Source of the DNA: Eremophila alpestris peregrina
Lineage: Eukaryota > Chordata > Aves > Passeriformes > Alaudidae
NCBI GenBank assembly: GCA_009792885.1
Contig: WMCF01000056.1
Coordinates: 2,382,085-2,446,084, forward strand
Length of the DNA: 64,000 nucleotides
Direction of reading: 5' to 3'
The stretch's first letter is position 1, and each line of letters opens with the position of its first letter. Positions 1-12,114 of this stretch are shown one piece after another. A program made the translations under genes and the position numbers. Under the pieces are notes generated by a model. That model had not been told where the DNA came from. It did no database searches and was given only the letters and a program-made list of their open reading frames with translations.

Positions 1-945
1 ACCTCCTAAGATGTGCTGGGGCTGTTTGTGCTTTTTAATAACAGGAGGGTAGGTGTTTTGATGAACTTTCTGAAAGCATTTGAGTGGGTCTCAAAAAACC
101 TGAGTCTTACAATAACTGGAGCTTCATGTGTTGGATTTTTTTTTTCTTATTACACTTCTGCTCTTCCACTTCTCTTCCTTTGCTGTTCCCCTTCTTTTGT
201 CATCCTGTTCACTGGGACTGTGCAAACCATACTTCTCATAAATGTCATGCTGATTTCCAAGGGTAAAGATCATTAAGGTTTTTAATTCTGGTGAATATTC
301 TTGTTAAAATGTAAGAACGTGTGTTGCTTACTGTTCACACAAGTGTGGCCCATATGAGGGGGCAAGAAAAGGCAGATATGACATAATTATGGCTTTCATC
401 ATGATTTTCACTTTTCTGTAACTTTTCTTCTTATGACAACTTGCTTCTGAAAACATTGTTTTATTTCCCCTTGAAAATATTCCAGGCAGTGACAGCAGCT
501 ATTTTCTGGTTCATTTGAATTTTCTCCTTTCCTCCAGAACCCCTGTGTCTGTTTTGAATGCAGGGTGTGATTTATATGGAGAATCCAGTTGTGAACTGAT
601 TCTCACCACTGGATAATTGTCCTGGGTAGGAATCTGTTAGTTCAGATTTAAAATCACAGCAATCTTGCCTGCTGCTAACATCATTCCTGGCTGATTAATG
701 TCCTGCTCCCAAACCCATGTGCAAGTTGTCCATTGTGTTCCTCGTGAGGAAGTCACATCCTGCCTTGCTTTGATAACTCTTCAGAATGTAATGTAATAAA
801 CCCCAAACCCTGTTTTATTGCTAGACTGGTGTGAGACACACAGTGGATGTCAAGATGAGGCATGTTTTCATAAACTGGCTGCTGATTTATAATTCCTGAT
901 ACCAGTCAGGCTGATTGTGGAGATCTAGATGTACATGTACAGTTA

Positions 946-948
<3 letters not shown>

Positions 949-1003
<55 letters not shown>
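949..1003. repeat. 55-base poly(T) tract
   Basis: This is an uninterrupted run of 55 T. Read on the minus strand it is a 55-base A tail. An ATTAAA poly(A)-signal variant (complement of 1026-1031) lies 22 bases before that tail. This fits either a reverse-transcribed polyadenylated RNA inserted on the minus strand or simple homopolymer expansion. No coding remnant was recognised behind it, and no target-site duplication was found by eye. The exact length of such a run is also unreliable in assemblies. Confidence 0.8.
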
Positions 1004-1005
<2 letters not shown>

Positions 1006-1190
1006 AATACTTTGTGAACTATGTCTTTAATTATTGCACATATGGGCTGGAGACATTGAGAAAGATCAAAGGGGTAGGTTAGCAATTCAAACTAGTGTTT
1101 TAACCAGTAGAATGTCCAGATGGTTGCCAAGCAGCTGGGAATTAATCTTTTGCTGCATGATTAATCTCTACCTCAAAGTGTCTCTCTCTT

Positions 1191-1206
1191 AAAAAAAAAA
1201 AAAAAA
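1191..1206. repeat. 16-base poly(A) tract
   Basis: A homopolymer A run is followed by a purine-rich AAAGAGGAAGAAAG stretch. It is simple sequence, and no retroposon body was recognised next to it. Confidence 0.8.
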
Positions 1207-4200
1207 GAAAGAGGAAGAAAGTTTGATTTCTTTTTATTTTTTCATGTATAGATTCTGATTTTAAGGGAGAAAAGACATTGACTAGAAAAAGTAGGTGCAC
1301 TGTTATTGCTCCATGTTGTACTGGTGAAACAAAGCTGGGAGTGCAGTTTTAGTGGCTGGTTCAGGAGATCTTGAAATGATATAAAAAGTTCAGTAGCTGC
1401 TAAAACAGCATAAAAAAGAGAGGAATAACACCAGGGAGAAAAAAAATCAGTGTTAGTGACTCAATGTATTCAGACTCATTCACTGTACTGGGCACTGTGC
1501 AGAATTCCATGAGATTCTCAAGTGGTACCTTGTTATATTTCACTAAGTCCTTTTGGAATCTGTGTGATTCCTCATGTTCACAGATTCAGCTGGGCTCAGT
1601 TCTCAGTGCTGGAGATACAACTTGTTGCATTTGTGAGCTGCCTTTTATGAAATGGCATTTAATACTGCTGTGGCTAAGCTTTCCTAATTTCTAAACATAC
1701 ACTGAAGTGTTTTGGCCCTTGCTGCTGTCAGTGTCTCCCACTGGTGGCTGACATTTGTTCCATGTGGAAGTGGGACCCTGCAAATAAAGCTGTTCAATAA
1801 CACGATGTGTTGTAGTGCTAATATCCATGTTATGTTTATTGGCCAGAGAAAACATCCTTGAGAGCACAAATAGCATTTCTAGTTATTACAGTTGTTGGGA
1901 TACAGGGCTGAGTGCATTTCTCCTTCTTCCCACCACCCCCAGCCTGGAAATCCATGAAAAATACATTGTTCTCTCTTGAAAGAGCCTAATGACATTTACA
2001 TATGAATAAGAACAATTGTCCATTCAATTATTTTTCTGTATCAAGCAAATGTGTATTAATTTCAGTGTCATTTAAAGAGTTAGATTTTTCTTGATGAGGG
2101 AAGCTGGTAAGATTTGATTCAGCACAAGACCTTTAATTTTTAGTGGCTGTGAGAATGTCATATTAATTTTTTAATTAAGTGAGTATTGTAATTCCCATTA
2201 AAGAGTAATGTGTAAAAATATTGCAACTGGAAGTAGCAATTGTATTGTTTTTAAAGAGTAAAGATACAAAGAAGGGGATATATGTGGTGGGAATTATAAG
2301 TGTTTGTTAGGTCAAATAATCCAGTTCAGATCATAAACATGGGCTTTTGTGGAGGGACCTTTGAATCTGGGCAAAATGCCATGTTTATAAAGGGGCTCTT
2401 TACATTCTAATTTCTGGCTGTTCCACTTGTTTGATGCTGTTTTTATTTCAGTCCATCTCTGGTTTCCTGAGCTCTTTGCAACAGAGACTTTCCAAGACAT
2501 TTATTTCACCTCAGTCATTGGATGAAAACATTGATGAGATTCAGTGCTGTAATTGGAGTGGTTAATGATGTACTGTTTCAAAATGCAGTTATAAATCTGT
2601 TTCTTTTCTGAAATGGGAAATGAACAGTATTTTTTCCACATCTTGTAAACTGAGTGCAAAATTTTCAGCTATTCCATCTGAAAATAGAAGATTACCTCCA
2701 ATATGATCAAAATTTACATTTACTGTAGAAAATCCTCTTCAAAAATATTGTTATGAAATATAATTTTTTCCCTGTTTTTCACAACAGTGATTTTCTTTTA
2801 AATACTCAGACTTTTTTTGTAAAATGTGGAAAGTATTTATATACCTCAAAGCTTATCTTAAAAATTTTTAAGGGTTCAGTGTGATACAGAAATAACACAA
2901 TGAGATCAGACAGCTTGTTAATGATGAAGTGAAATACCCAGTTCCAAATTACCTTAGTATAAAGCCAGTGTGTATTTATAATAAATCTTGACTGTTTTGC
3001 AAGTCCAGTCTCTTCAGTCTTGGCCTTCCTGTATGGTTTAAAACACTGTATAAATTATCAATATTTATTATTTTAACCCTGCACGTGAAAATTGAGTAAG
3101 CACAATCCAGTAGAAAGTTCGAGTTGTTTGTTGATACTTTTTAAGAAACCTTTTTCTTCTGTGGAAATATCAAAGCTTTGTGTGCTGTGCACTGATTCCT
3201 TTTAGCAGCTGCAGAACACCAAGACAAATAACTTTTGTCGTGTACTGTAAGATATACAAGTCATTGTTCTGCATTGTTAGTTCTTACTTTGAAGTTCTCA
3301 TTTATTGTTTACATCCTTCTCCCCCTTCCTCCCTTCCTCCCTCCCTCCCCCATATATTCATAGGCTTGGAAAAAAAAAAAAACCCAAACCCTGGCAAGCA
3401 ACAAGTTCTGTTTTGTCAAATAGCCAAATCCCCCAGTCTGATGGATGTTAAAGCTCTGAGATGTCCCCCCTGGCCTGAGGGTGAGCCCTGGAATGAAGAC
3501 AAGTGGGCAGGAGTTCAGTGATTCCTGTTGCTAACCCACTTTTTGATTTGCTTTTAAATCAGGTATTTCAATATTTCGAAATGGGGACAAGATGAATGTT
3601 TGTCCTCTGTCATGAACAAAGGAGAGATCACGTTTTTTCCCCTGGAGATTTATGACAGTTGCACATTAGACTCTGACAGTTGTTAAATGTCCCCAGCACC
3701 TGAGCTGTGCAGTGGAACCAGGACAGTGATACCCCAAAAACCCATTTTCAGGTATCAATCTGCTGGTTTTGGTGGCATTTTGTTTTTTTTTTTTAAATGA
3801 GGAAGAAAGTGTGACTAGGCACATGAAAGCAGCTCTGTTGCTACCACCCTTCATGGCTTTAAATAACAGGGACAGCACAGATGTTTGACATCAGTATTGT
3901 TTACATGGCCTTAGGGTTTAATTGCCTCATTCTCTTTGTGAGGAGGATAAACAATGACAGAAATCCAAAGGAATGATGTTCAGCCAGCAGCAATGGCTGC
4001 GTTTCATACATAGTTGCAAACTTCCCAACTATAGCTAAATATCTACACTTTTTTTTTCCCCTTGTCTGAATGATAACATGCCATAAATTTCATATTCTCT
4101 GCTGCCTCTTAATGAGTGATAAAAGATATTAAAACCAACGAGCACGAGCGCCATAAATTGCGTTTAGCAAAGTGAACGGCTTAGAAAAGTTGGTTTAATC

Positions 4201-7200
4201 TGATTTCTGCTGTAGGTTATTTTGGTTCTTAATATGTGTTTAATAAATAAAGCCAAGCTGAAGTGCAGAGAGCAGTGCATGGAAGAGCAGCACATGCAGT
4301 TACCTAGAGCTGTTCCACAGGAAATTGGGACAAGCTGAGATCTGACATTTGGGATCTGCGGACAGGCTCCACCTCGCTTTGGTGTGGCTTTAATTTGAAA
4401 GATATTCCTTGACTGAAATTAGGATTTAATGATATGTTTCAGCTTTCAAATGGAAGGGGAGGCATTTCACTCCCAGCTGGGGAGAGCTGAGCCCTTTTGC
4501 TTCCACCCCAGCCTTCATGAGATCACTACATAAAATGTGTTTACATGACTTAATTTTTTATCGACGTATGCGGTGAGATTGGGAGTCTGCCTGAGAGAGA
4601 GGGTGGGTCAAAAAAGCAGATTTGGAAATGAAACCAGCCCTCCAGGCTTTGCCACAGGTTGCTGTGGTGTTGTCCTCTTGTTCTCTAGGTTCTCCAGCAG
4701 TTTTCTGCTCAAGAAGTTGAGTGTAAGATTTTTAAACCAATGTATCATTATTTTTACAGCAAATGTTCAAATGAACACTTCCAGAAGTTGTGATGTGGGG
4801 TTGGAACCATGGACCATTACAAAATTTCAATGCTGGTGGAGATTTTTATTTAATTTTTTTTTTTACCATTTGCTTAGTACAAATACAGCTTTCCTCTCAA
4901 CACTAGCTGAAAACTTAATGAGCACATCAACTGTTGAATTTCAGACACTTTAATATGGCACTTCTCACATTCCTTTATATGTAGAGATAAAATTAGGAAA
5001 GCTATGGATGAGGCAGATGGGGCAGAAAAGTGCCTGAGGTGCTGCAACTTCATTAAGTTTACAGAAGTTGAGGACCTTGAGTACTTTTCAAGGTGTCCCC
5101 TTTTCAGCCCTCACCTGATGAGAAGTTGGTCTTTGTGATTTTTCACCTATTTTTAAAATTATTTTATTTCTAATATTCAGAGGAAAAGCAATCTACTTTG
5201 TTATTAGTGGTTGGATTCTTTAAGGGCTGATTTCTGTATCTTGGACACAGTTTTCCCAGTTGTTTGGTTGCAATTAGCTCTCCTTTTTGGAAAGCAGTCC
5301 CAAAGCTGTGACATTTTAAGAGATGGCTGTTCTGGTGGAAGTGGTGTAATCAATTCATGAGCTAAAATTGATGGGAACTGGTGCAAGTGCAAGGGTGGTG
5401 CTAAGGGGAAGATTAATGAGAAGTGGGAACCAGCTTCAAGTACAGGGAGTTCTGTTGTCAGCCTGGGGGAAAACATCCTGTGGCTGAGAACAATCACCAG
5501 CACTTGAAAAAATATATATATATCCATCTTTAATTCAAGTGAAATTCACAGTTTTGGGGTTTTTTTTGTATTATTTCAGTGTACAAAATAATAAAACCTA
5601 GAGCAGCTCTCAGCTGATATAAACCACCAAGGATTCATTTCCATCAGCCAAGGCATTCTGACGTTATTAATGAGTTTTAAATGTAATTTGTGTGGATTTA
5701 GTGGCTGTGTGAGGGCAGTAGCTGCACCTCAGTCATTCATAAGCTTTTCATGTAATTCAAGTAGATTGGAGTCTCTTTCATGTTTCGTTTCTGGTATTTG
5801 TGTTTTTACCAGACCTTCATATTTATTTATGGCATGTTCACAAGCTGTCTATCTGCAAGTGGATTACTGTGCCCTTTTTATTCAATCAACACTTATTCAT
5901 CACCTGGTACTAAGATTTTCTGCTATAATGTCACTTTGTTGCAGCAATATATGCATATATTTCTTTTCACAGATACATATGCACAGATTTCATGAATAGA
6001 AGATGCATTTTTATCATGATGCTTATTTTGGGATGATAAAAGAGTTGGCTGACAGCTGAGAATATGATTTATTTTCTTTGGATTAATTGTCAACCTAACT
6101 TTTTTTTCCCTCCTCCATTAATTTGCATAAGACTGTGTGCAAGCAGTTGGGAGATGGATTGCTTTATCTGGGGGGTAATAAATAGTTGTTGGTATCAGTT
6201 CAGAAAATGAAACAATTCTCTGCTCTTCCTTCTCTTTTCACTTCTTGAGGAGCCTTCTATATTTCCTGCTCAGCATTTTTGAGTCAAGTTGGATTTTTGT
6301 AGCTCAGGTTTTCAAGTTATGATAATGTTGTGATGTTTTCAAGTCCCAACAAACCTGCAAGACTTGAATGAATCATATAAAAAATGAGTAATTTGTGCTG
6401 TGTTTAGAGTTGGTCTGTGTGAGATAAAGACTATGCTTGAATCAAACTTTTGATCAGTCAAGGGCATGGAAAATAAAGGCAGAATGAATATTACTGTCAA
6501 TTCCTTTGGACTTTGTGAGTTGGGACATCACAAATCAGGTTCTGAGTTGAGCTAAATAAAAATGTGAGAGCTGGAAGTGGATGGTGATGGGAGTGCAGTG
6601 TCCAGCCTTGAGCTGGGGGGACCTCAGCACCTTTTAGAGCACCCAAAAGTCAAACACAAAGTTTGCTGTTGGCAAAAACTCACTTAGAATCATCTCCTGG
6701 AGGGGTTTGGTCCTCCCTTTCTGCAGTGAGGAGGATCAGGGCCTGTCTTCTGAAAAAGCTTTTCACTCCACTTTGCTTTCTGAACAGTGACTGTTAATAA
6801 ATGCAGGAGTGGAACAGCTGAGTCTGAACTCAAGGTGTCACTTTTGGTTTCTAGAAAAGCCTGAGAAACATAATTCCTCTTATAGCTGTCCTGAAGACAG
6901 CCCTTAATGGTGTACTGAGAACATGCAAGAGATTCAAAAACACTTGAAAGATGGAAACTTAGACTCTAAGTAAGAACTGGCAGTGTATTTTTGTGTTGGA
7001 GGGGTTCAAGTGCAGCTTTGAACAAACACAGGCAGAACAGGAAATGTATTTCAGTGATCCAGTCCTTAATCCCATCATAAGTCACCTTTGAAAGGAAATG
7101 TGTTTATAATGTGAACTCTGTGAATAACAGAAAACAAACACAAACAAATGTGCATCTGGGCTAAAGGACATTCTTTGTGTAAATGTAACACCTGCCTGAA

Positions 7201-7564
7201 GAAATGAAAATGAGTTTACCAAACTTGGTATATGGACAGAAATATTACAGTTGTATTCCTAGGTGTTTATTTAAATGAAGGACAATAGTTTGTTCTGGGC
7301 AGTAGCAGTTGTGTTTATTGCCAAATGAAACATCCTACAAATCCATTTTTCTGAAGAAATGTTGTAGGATGACATCTTTTGTAACAACTGAATAAATATG
7401 AAAATATTGAGAAACTGAATATAGATTTTTTTCATAAGATTTCTTTGTTGGTGACTTCCCATTGCTTTCTGAAAGACAAATGAATAATTAAAAAGTTATG
7501 AAAAGGTCATTGGTGTAATTTATTCTTTATTTAAATTATGTATTTATTCTGTTTGCTTTTAAAG

Positions 7565-7651
7565 CTGGAAATAAAAATGAAAATAGCAGAAGGTAAATTT
7601 CATGAAGAAAAACTGAAATTACAACAGAAGCACGATGCTGATGTTCAAAAG
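7565..7651 (+). CDS. CEP112: CEP112 exon 1 of window (29 codons)
   Basis: The exon encodes LEIKMKIAEGKFHEEK and ends QKHDADVQK, a charged coiled-coil segment. Acceptor is TTTTAAAG and donor is AAG|GTAAAG. Phase is 0 at both ends, so its 87 bases could be skipped without a frameshift. It corresponds to residues 1-29 of the partial product. It was too short to be an obvious open frame and was found from its join to exon 2. Codon use is strikingly AT-rich (7 of 29 third positions are G or C by hand count), unlike exons 4 and 12. Confidence 0.9.
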
Positions 7652-9428
7652 GTAAAGAAATGTTTGTATTTTTTCCCAAAAGCAGTGTATTAAGCAATAA
7701 TAGAGACTATGATTATCATAAATATTTATCAGTTGTTCTTCAGCTTCTTCACACTTGCAATTAATGTTCAGTGGAAGTCAAATTGTAGGTAACAGTTGGC
7801 ATAAAGTGAGAGGAATGCAGAATATTTTATGGAAACATATACTTAGGAAGAGGAAAACACTTGCAGAGAGGAGATGAAAATACAAGGCAATTTGTTAGTT
7901 AGAACAAGACAACCTATTTTACCAGCATAACAACTTCTGTGGGAAATCATAAACTTGTAATTTTTCTGTTAGAGAGAAAACATTTGTGTTGGAGAAGAAT
8001 GTGAACAAGATTAATTTTTCATGGACAAAATGCAAAATATAACAGTAGGAAAACCCACAGATATGTCATATGTGCTCAGGCTCATCCAGCAGCAGCACTT
8101 GCTGTCCTGTCTCTGTTTTGACACTTAGAGCAGAGGCAGGTCACCAAACACCCCTTTATTTAAATGACTGCATTTTTAAAGTTCATGCACTCTGAATTCC
8201 TGCAGCACTAACATGGGTCTCTCTACTACACTGGGTTACCCTGCCTTTGTCTTTACTGTGTCACACCCCACCACTCCTGGGAGGATTATACCCACCCCAG
8301 ACCTTACTGTTACTTTTAATCCCACATTTTGGAGGAGGGTTGAAGTGCTGTGAGGTGCCCTGGCAGGGGATGGAGCAGAAATCCCAATCCTGATCCCACT
8401 GTAAGCCCAGCATCACTCAGTGCCTCTGCTTTGTTTCCTAAAGACTGAGTCACAGGCTTGGAGGAAGCTGGTTGACACAGCTCTGTGACACATCAAAGCC
8501 TCCTGAGAGGATGTTAATATTTGGTCAGGTGCATATTTGGCTCATCTGTTCTCAAGGCCTCGGAGCAGAAGCAGTGAGCAAAGCTGAGAGTCTAAAGGAA
8601 GCAGCTTTGTGAGAATAAGAAATAGTTTAAATGCTTTCTCATCCCCTGAGTTGTCATCCCTTCCTAACTGATGTTAGAATTCTGGCTTTTGAAGTTGTTT
8701 AATAACGTTGGATATTTTAGAAAAGGTTAAATAGCGTCGTATTAATCTTTAAAGACACAAAACGTTTATTGCAGATGGAGCAATATTGTTTTAAGATGAA
8801 AGCTTCTGTTTGATAAGAGATTTGGGGCACTGTTATAAAATTCCTGCGACTTTAATCTTTATCTTAAACACAAAGTTTAAATTAAAATACTATCTCAAAG
8901 TGTGCAAATATTCAAGCTGTTTTATTTCCAAACTCAGCCTGTACAGAAATGTGGGTGTAGTTACCCTCATGTACTTGCTCTGTTCCATTGTTCCTTGGGA
9001 TCCATGTGAGGAATTTCAAGCACAAAAGACTGTAATGAAGTTCACCAACTTATTTAAATATTTCTTCAATCTGCTGAGAATTTTAGATGCTTTTAAATAC
9101 TATTAGGCAACATAAGTATGAAAAGCTTTTCTGTGTGCAGCAGTAACACCATGAAAGTTCCAAACTCAACAAAAGCAACACTGGGTTTGCCCAGGTTTAA
9201 AAGAAAACAAAAAAACTCACCTTAAAACATGAAACTCCTTTTTTAATCTGCTTTTTCCTACATTTGTCTAAACCAGTTCTTTGTTTATGGCTTGGCTGGA
9301 AAAATGATTTAAGTTCTATCACTTAGTCCTGGATGACCAGAGCACTTCTTGTAGGGTGTATCTTGTGCCTTTGTTGTAGTTTGGAATGTTCTGGCCTTAT
9401 GTTAAAATATTCTGAATTTCCTCTGCAG
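7652..9428 (+). other. Intron between exons 1 and 2
   Basis: The intron is 1777 bases long. I see no gene or recognisable repeat. A few CpGs cluster near 8705-8765 in otherwise AT-rich sequence. Several open frames near the 3' end merely run into exon 2. Confidence 0.7.
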
Positions 9429-9528
9429 ATTTTGGATAGAAAGAATGAAGAAATAGATGTGCTGAAGTCCAACTACATAAAGAAACAAAAAGAAGCTGAG
9501 GAGACAATAAGAAGTCTGGAGAAAAGAG
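9429..9528 (+). CDS. CEP112: CEP112 exon 2 of window (33 codons plus 1 base)
   Basis: The exon encodes ILDRKNEEIDVLKSNYIKKQ and ends IRSLEKR, again coiled coil. Acceptor is CTCTGCAG and donor is GAG|GTGATT. It enters in phase 0 and leaves in phase 1, the leftover G completing a Val codon with the first two bases of exon 3. It corresponds to residues 30-62. The upstream open frame containing this exon starts inside the intron and is not a real N-terminus. Confidence 0.93.
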
Positions 9529-10695
9529 GTGATTTTTATCCTCATGGCTCTCTTCTGTGTGGTGGTGTTGGACTGCATTCTCTTGTGGCTGTGGGCTTGC
9601 GTGTTCCCTCTGCACACATCCCTTTCTTCATCATTTGCAGCTCTTGATTTCATTTTTTCCCTTAGATTCTGAGATTCTTGTCCAGTTGTCTCTGCTGTTC
9701 CAACCCAAATGTTCCAAGAGGCCTGGGATCCATTACACTGAACACAGGTTTTATGAGCGTCACCAAAAAAAGTTTCTTTGATGCCACTGAAATATTTTGG
9801 CCACTTATTTCAGTTTTTTTTTTGGAATCCCTGGCTCAAAGTTCATTTCTTTATACATTCAGTACATTTTAATCAAACCACAATGGGTTATTTTTAAGGC
9901 TATTGTGGCAGGAGATTTCAAACATGAGTAGTCTTGAGTGTGTCACGAGTACAAAACTCACCCTGAGAGTGGCTTGTCAGCAGTTTTCCAGTGTTAGGTT
10001 CTTTCAGAATTCCTTGGAGTCCATTTGAACTGTGGACTAAACCACACTAGAAAATAATACAGAAGTCTGCTAATCTATGTACAAAAAGGGAGAGTGTTTC
10101 ATGTGTTTTGTTTCCTGCTCCTTGGGAAAGGAATTTGTCCAACAAAGGATCTGGGGCTTCTCTCTGTGGGCTGGTGGTTGCTCTTGGCTGGACCAGGTTC
10201 AGTTGGAGTTGCCCACACTGTTCCAGGTAATGAAAACCCTCAAAAAAAGTGAAAGTGTGAATATGGACCTGCTTTTTCCACTAAAGGTGATGCCATCACT
10301 TGCAATTTAAGTTGGGGAATTTAATTTTCATGTATATCTTGGGCATTCAACCTTCACAAGAACCTTTTCTCCTAAGGATGCTCATGAAATCAGGTTAAAA
10401 TAACTGTTTTCTTGAGGTTAGACAGAAATTTGCTGATGTATATTTACTCCTTCAGGGAGGAAAACTCTCTCTGAAATACTCTGTAAACAAAGTAGAAAAG
10501 AGAGAGCACCTTGTAATGACACAGAAGCTAAGTGTTACATCTTAAAGCAGCACATGCATTAAGTATTTAAGAGCCAAAACCCACCAGAAAGCCAGGTCAG
10601 TTGGAAAACTGACATAAACTGATTGCATCTGTTGCCAACACTGAAAAATCCCAAAGGTCTTGAATGGTTGTTTATTTTTTTCCCATTTTTAACAG
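9529..10695 (+). other. Intron between exons 2 and 3
   Basis: The intron is 1167 bases long, donor GTGATT and acceptor TTTTTAACAG. I see no gene, RNA or recognisable interspersed repeat. Confidence 0.7.
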
Positions 10696-10814
10696 TTCAG
10701 ACCCTCGTTCGTGAGTCCCAGATTGTGAGAGAAGCCAAAGAGCAGCAGATACTGGAGCTGAAGAAGATGTGTGAGCAAAGCAATGATTGTGTGAAAAACG
10801 AGTGGGAGAAAAGG
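10696..10814 (+). CDS. CEP112: CEP112 exon 3 of window (40 codons with split first codon)
   Basis: With the G from exon 2 it encodes VQTLVRESQIVREAKEQQ and ends CVKNEWEKR. Human CEP112 has a clearly related VQTLIRDCQ start here (from memory). Acceptor is TTTTTAACAG and donor is AGG|GTAATG. It enters in phase 1 and leaves in phase 0, so exons 2 and 3 must be kept or skipped together to hold the frame. Residues 63-102, with hydrophobic residues at heptad-like spacing and two cysteines near the C-terminal end. Confidence 0.94.
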
Positions 10815-11754
10815 GTAATGAACAATCCTTCCCTGCTTTGACAGACTCCTGCAGTGTTTATCTAGGATAATACAATTTGTCACTCAAAAAAATAAATGTA
10901 CAGAATACGTTTTGGGGATGTTTTTTGCACTGATTTTATTTTTTTCCTGAAGTAATCCAGACTCTTTTTGCTGATGCTTTTACACTCAGCTGGTCACCCT
11001 GTTCCTGGGGTTCATCTGGCCTCCTGGCAAATCTCTGGGTGTATTAGGGAAGTGTTTATTTCTGCTTGACCTGACATGGAATTTTAATCTGGGTAAACCT
11101 GCTGCTACCTGCTGTCACGGTGATTCCTTTGAACTCTTAAGTCTTGCAATGGGTCATGAATTCTTCAGTGTATTTTTATTTATTGTTCAACTCAAGACAG
11201 CAGCAAAGCAGAGGGAAGAGCGTGTTTATTGTGAGACAGTGTCACCTTTGTCCAGATTATTGTCAGTATTTGTCTTGCTTCCCCCTCTCAGGAGAGGGAG
11301 GGTCACAGAAAGGACAAACCCACCTCCCTTCATGAAGTTTGCTGTACTATTTCATTTTTTTGCAGCCCTGCATGTAGAAATGAAGCTGAGTTTAATTCTT
11401 GCCTTCTTAAAGGCAAATCATAAATCATAAATTGTCCTTTGTGCTGAAGATCTTGAGGCTCCAGTGTGGGACATTTTTTTATTTGGTTTTTTTTTTTTTT
11501 TCATAGATTCCCAGACTGGTTTGGGTTGGAAGGGACCTTAAAGCTCATCCATCCCACCCCTGCCATGGGCAGGGACACCTTCCACTGTCCCAGGCTGCTC
11601 CAAGCCCTGTCCCACCTGGCCTTGGGCATTTCCAGAGGTCCAGGGGCAGCCACAATCTCTTTTTAGAGCAACACTATTTTCAGAGAGGACAGAAGTGTGA
11701 ATACCTGGGTTTGTAGATGCCATTTGTCACTTTGTGCCTTTTTTTGTGGTGCAG
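10815..11754 (+). other. Intron between exons 3 and 4
   Basis: The intron is 940 bases long. Its 3' third carries a minus-oriented CR1 3' end (11501-11660) that stops about 95 bases before exon 4. Nothing else was recognised. Confidence 0.75.
11501..11660 (-). mobile_element. CR1 LINE 3'-end fragment (minus)
   Basis: The sequence reads TCATAGATTCCCAGA, then TTTGGGTTGGAAGGGACC, and later GCCATGGGCAGGGACACC. These are diagnostic of the reverse complement of the avian CR1 3' untranslated end. The element is heavily 5'-truncated, as most CR1 copies are, and has no coding capacity left. It forms an inverted pair with the CR1 piece on the other side of exon 4: positions 11558-11585 are perfectly complementary to 12031-12058. 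Confidence 0.93.
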
Positions 11755-11898
11755 CTCCACGATGCAGTGGCTGAGATGGAGAGGGAGAAGTTCAGCATGC
11801 AGAAGAAGCACACGGAGGACATGCAGGAGCTGCTGGAGGAGACCAACGCCCGGCTGGCCAAGATGGAGCAGGAGTACCTGCAGCAGACACAGACCACT
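11755..11898 (+). CDS. CEP112: CEP112 exon 4 of window (48 codons)
   Basis: The exon encodes LHDAVAEMEREKFSMQKK and ends EQEYLQQTQTT. Human CEP112 has LHNAVAEMEQEKF here (from memory). Acceptor is GTGGTGCAG and donor is ACT|GTGGGT, which is weaker than consensus. Phase is 0 at both ends, with 144 bases. Third-position GC is about 90 percent (43 of 48 codons by hand count), extreme compared with exon 1. The exon sits between two inverted CR1 fragments at distances of about 95 and 77 bases. A weak donor plus flanking inverted repeats makes it a good candidate for variable splicing. Residues 103-150. Confidence 0.95.
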
Positions 11899-11975
11899 GT
11901 GGGTTTGCTTGTGTGCCTCTCACAGCAGCAAGTGTCTCTTAAAATACTTGAATTCCATGTGTTTGTGTTCAGGTG

Positions 11976-12114
11976 AACTGGAAGTGCCCAAGGCCAGGTT
12001 GGACACTGGGGCTTGGAGCACCCTGGGCTGGTGGAAGGTGTCCCTGCCCATGGCAGGGCTGGAATCAGATGATTTTTAAGGTCTCTCTCAACCCAAACCA
12101 TCCCATGATTCTGT
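11976..12114 (+). mobile_element. CR1 LINE 3'-end fragment (plus)
   Basis: The piece carries the CR1 3' end in sense orientation: CTGGAAGTGCCCAAGGCCAG, then GTGTCCCTGCCCATGGCAGG, then TCTCAACCCAAACCATCCC and a terminal ATGATTCTG motif, the usual CR1 3' end. It is non-coding and truncated. Its orientation is opposite to that of the copy at 11501-11660, and the two bracket exon 4. Confidence 0.93.

Larger units (their letters stand above)
1..7564 (+). other. CEP112 intron (3' part) upstream of exon 1 of the window
   Basis: I find no coding exon, RNA gene or recognisable LINE here. The composition is ordinary AT-rich intron. Notable items are a 55-base T run (949-1003), a 16-base A run (1191-1206), a pyrimidine-rich CCTT/CCCT tract near 3320-3350, a short AT dinucleotide run near 5510-5523, and a small CpG-containing patch near 4138-4180. 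It ends in a TTTTAAAG acceptor at 7564. The upstream CEP112 exon that feeds exon 1 is not visible, so this intron presumably begins before position 1. Confidence 0.7.

Noticed and set aside
11717..12101. Overlapping frames of 120 and 124 codons around exon 4
   Set aside because: They are alternative-frame and antisense shadows of the GC-rich exon 4 and the adjoining CR1. The true frame gives LHDAVAEMEREKF.
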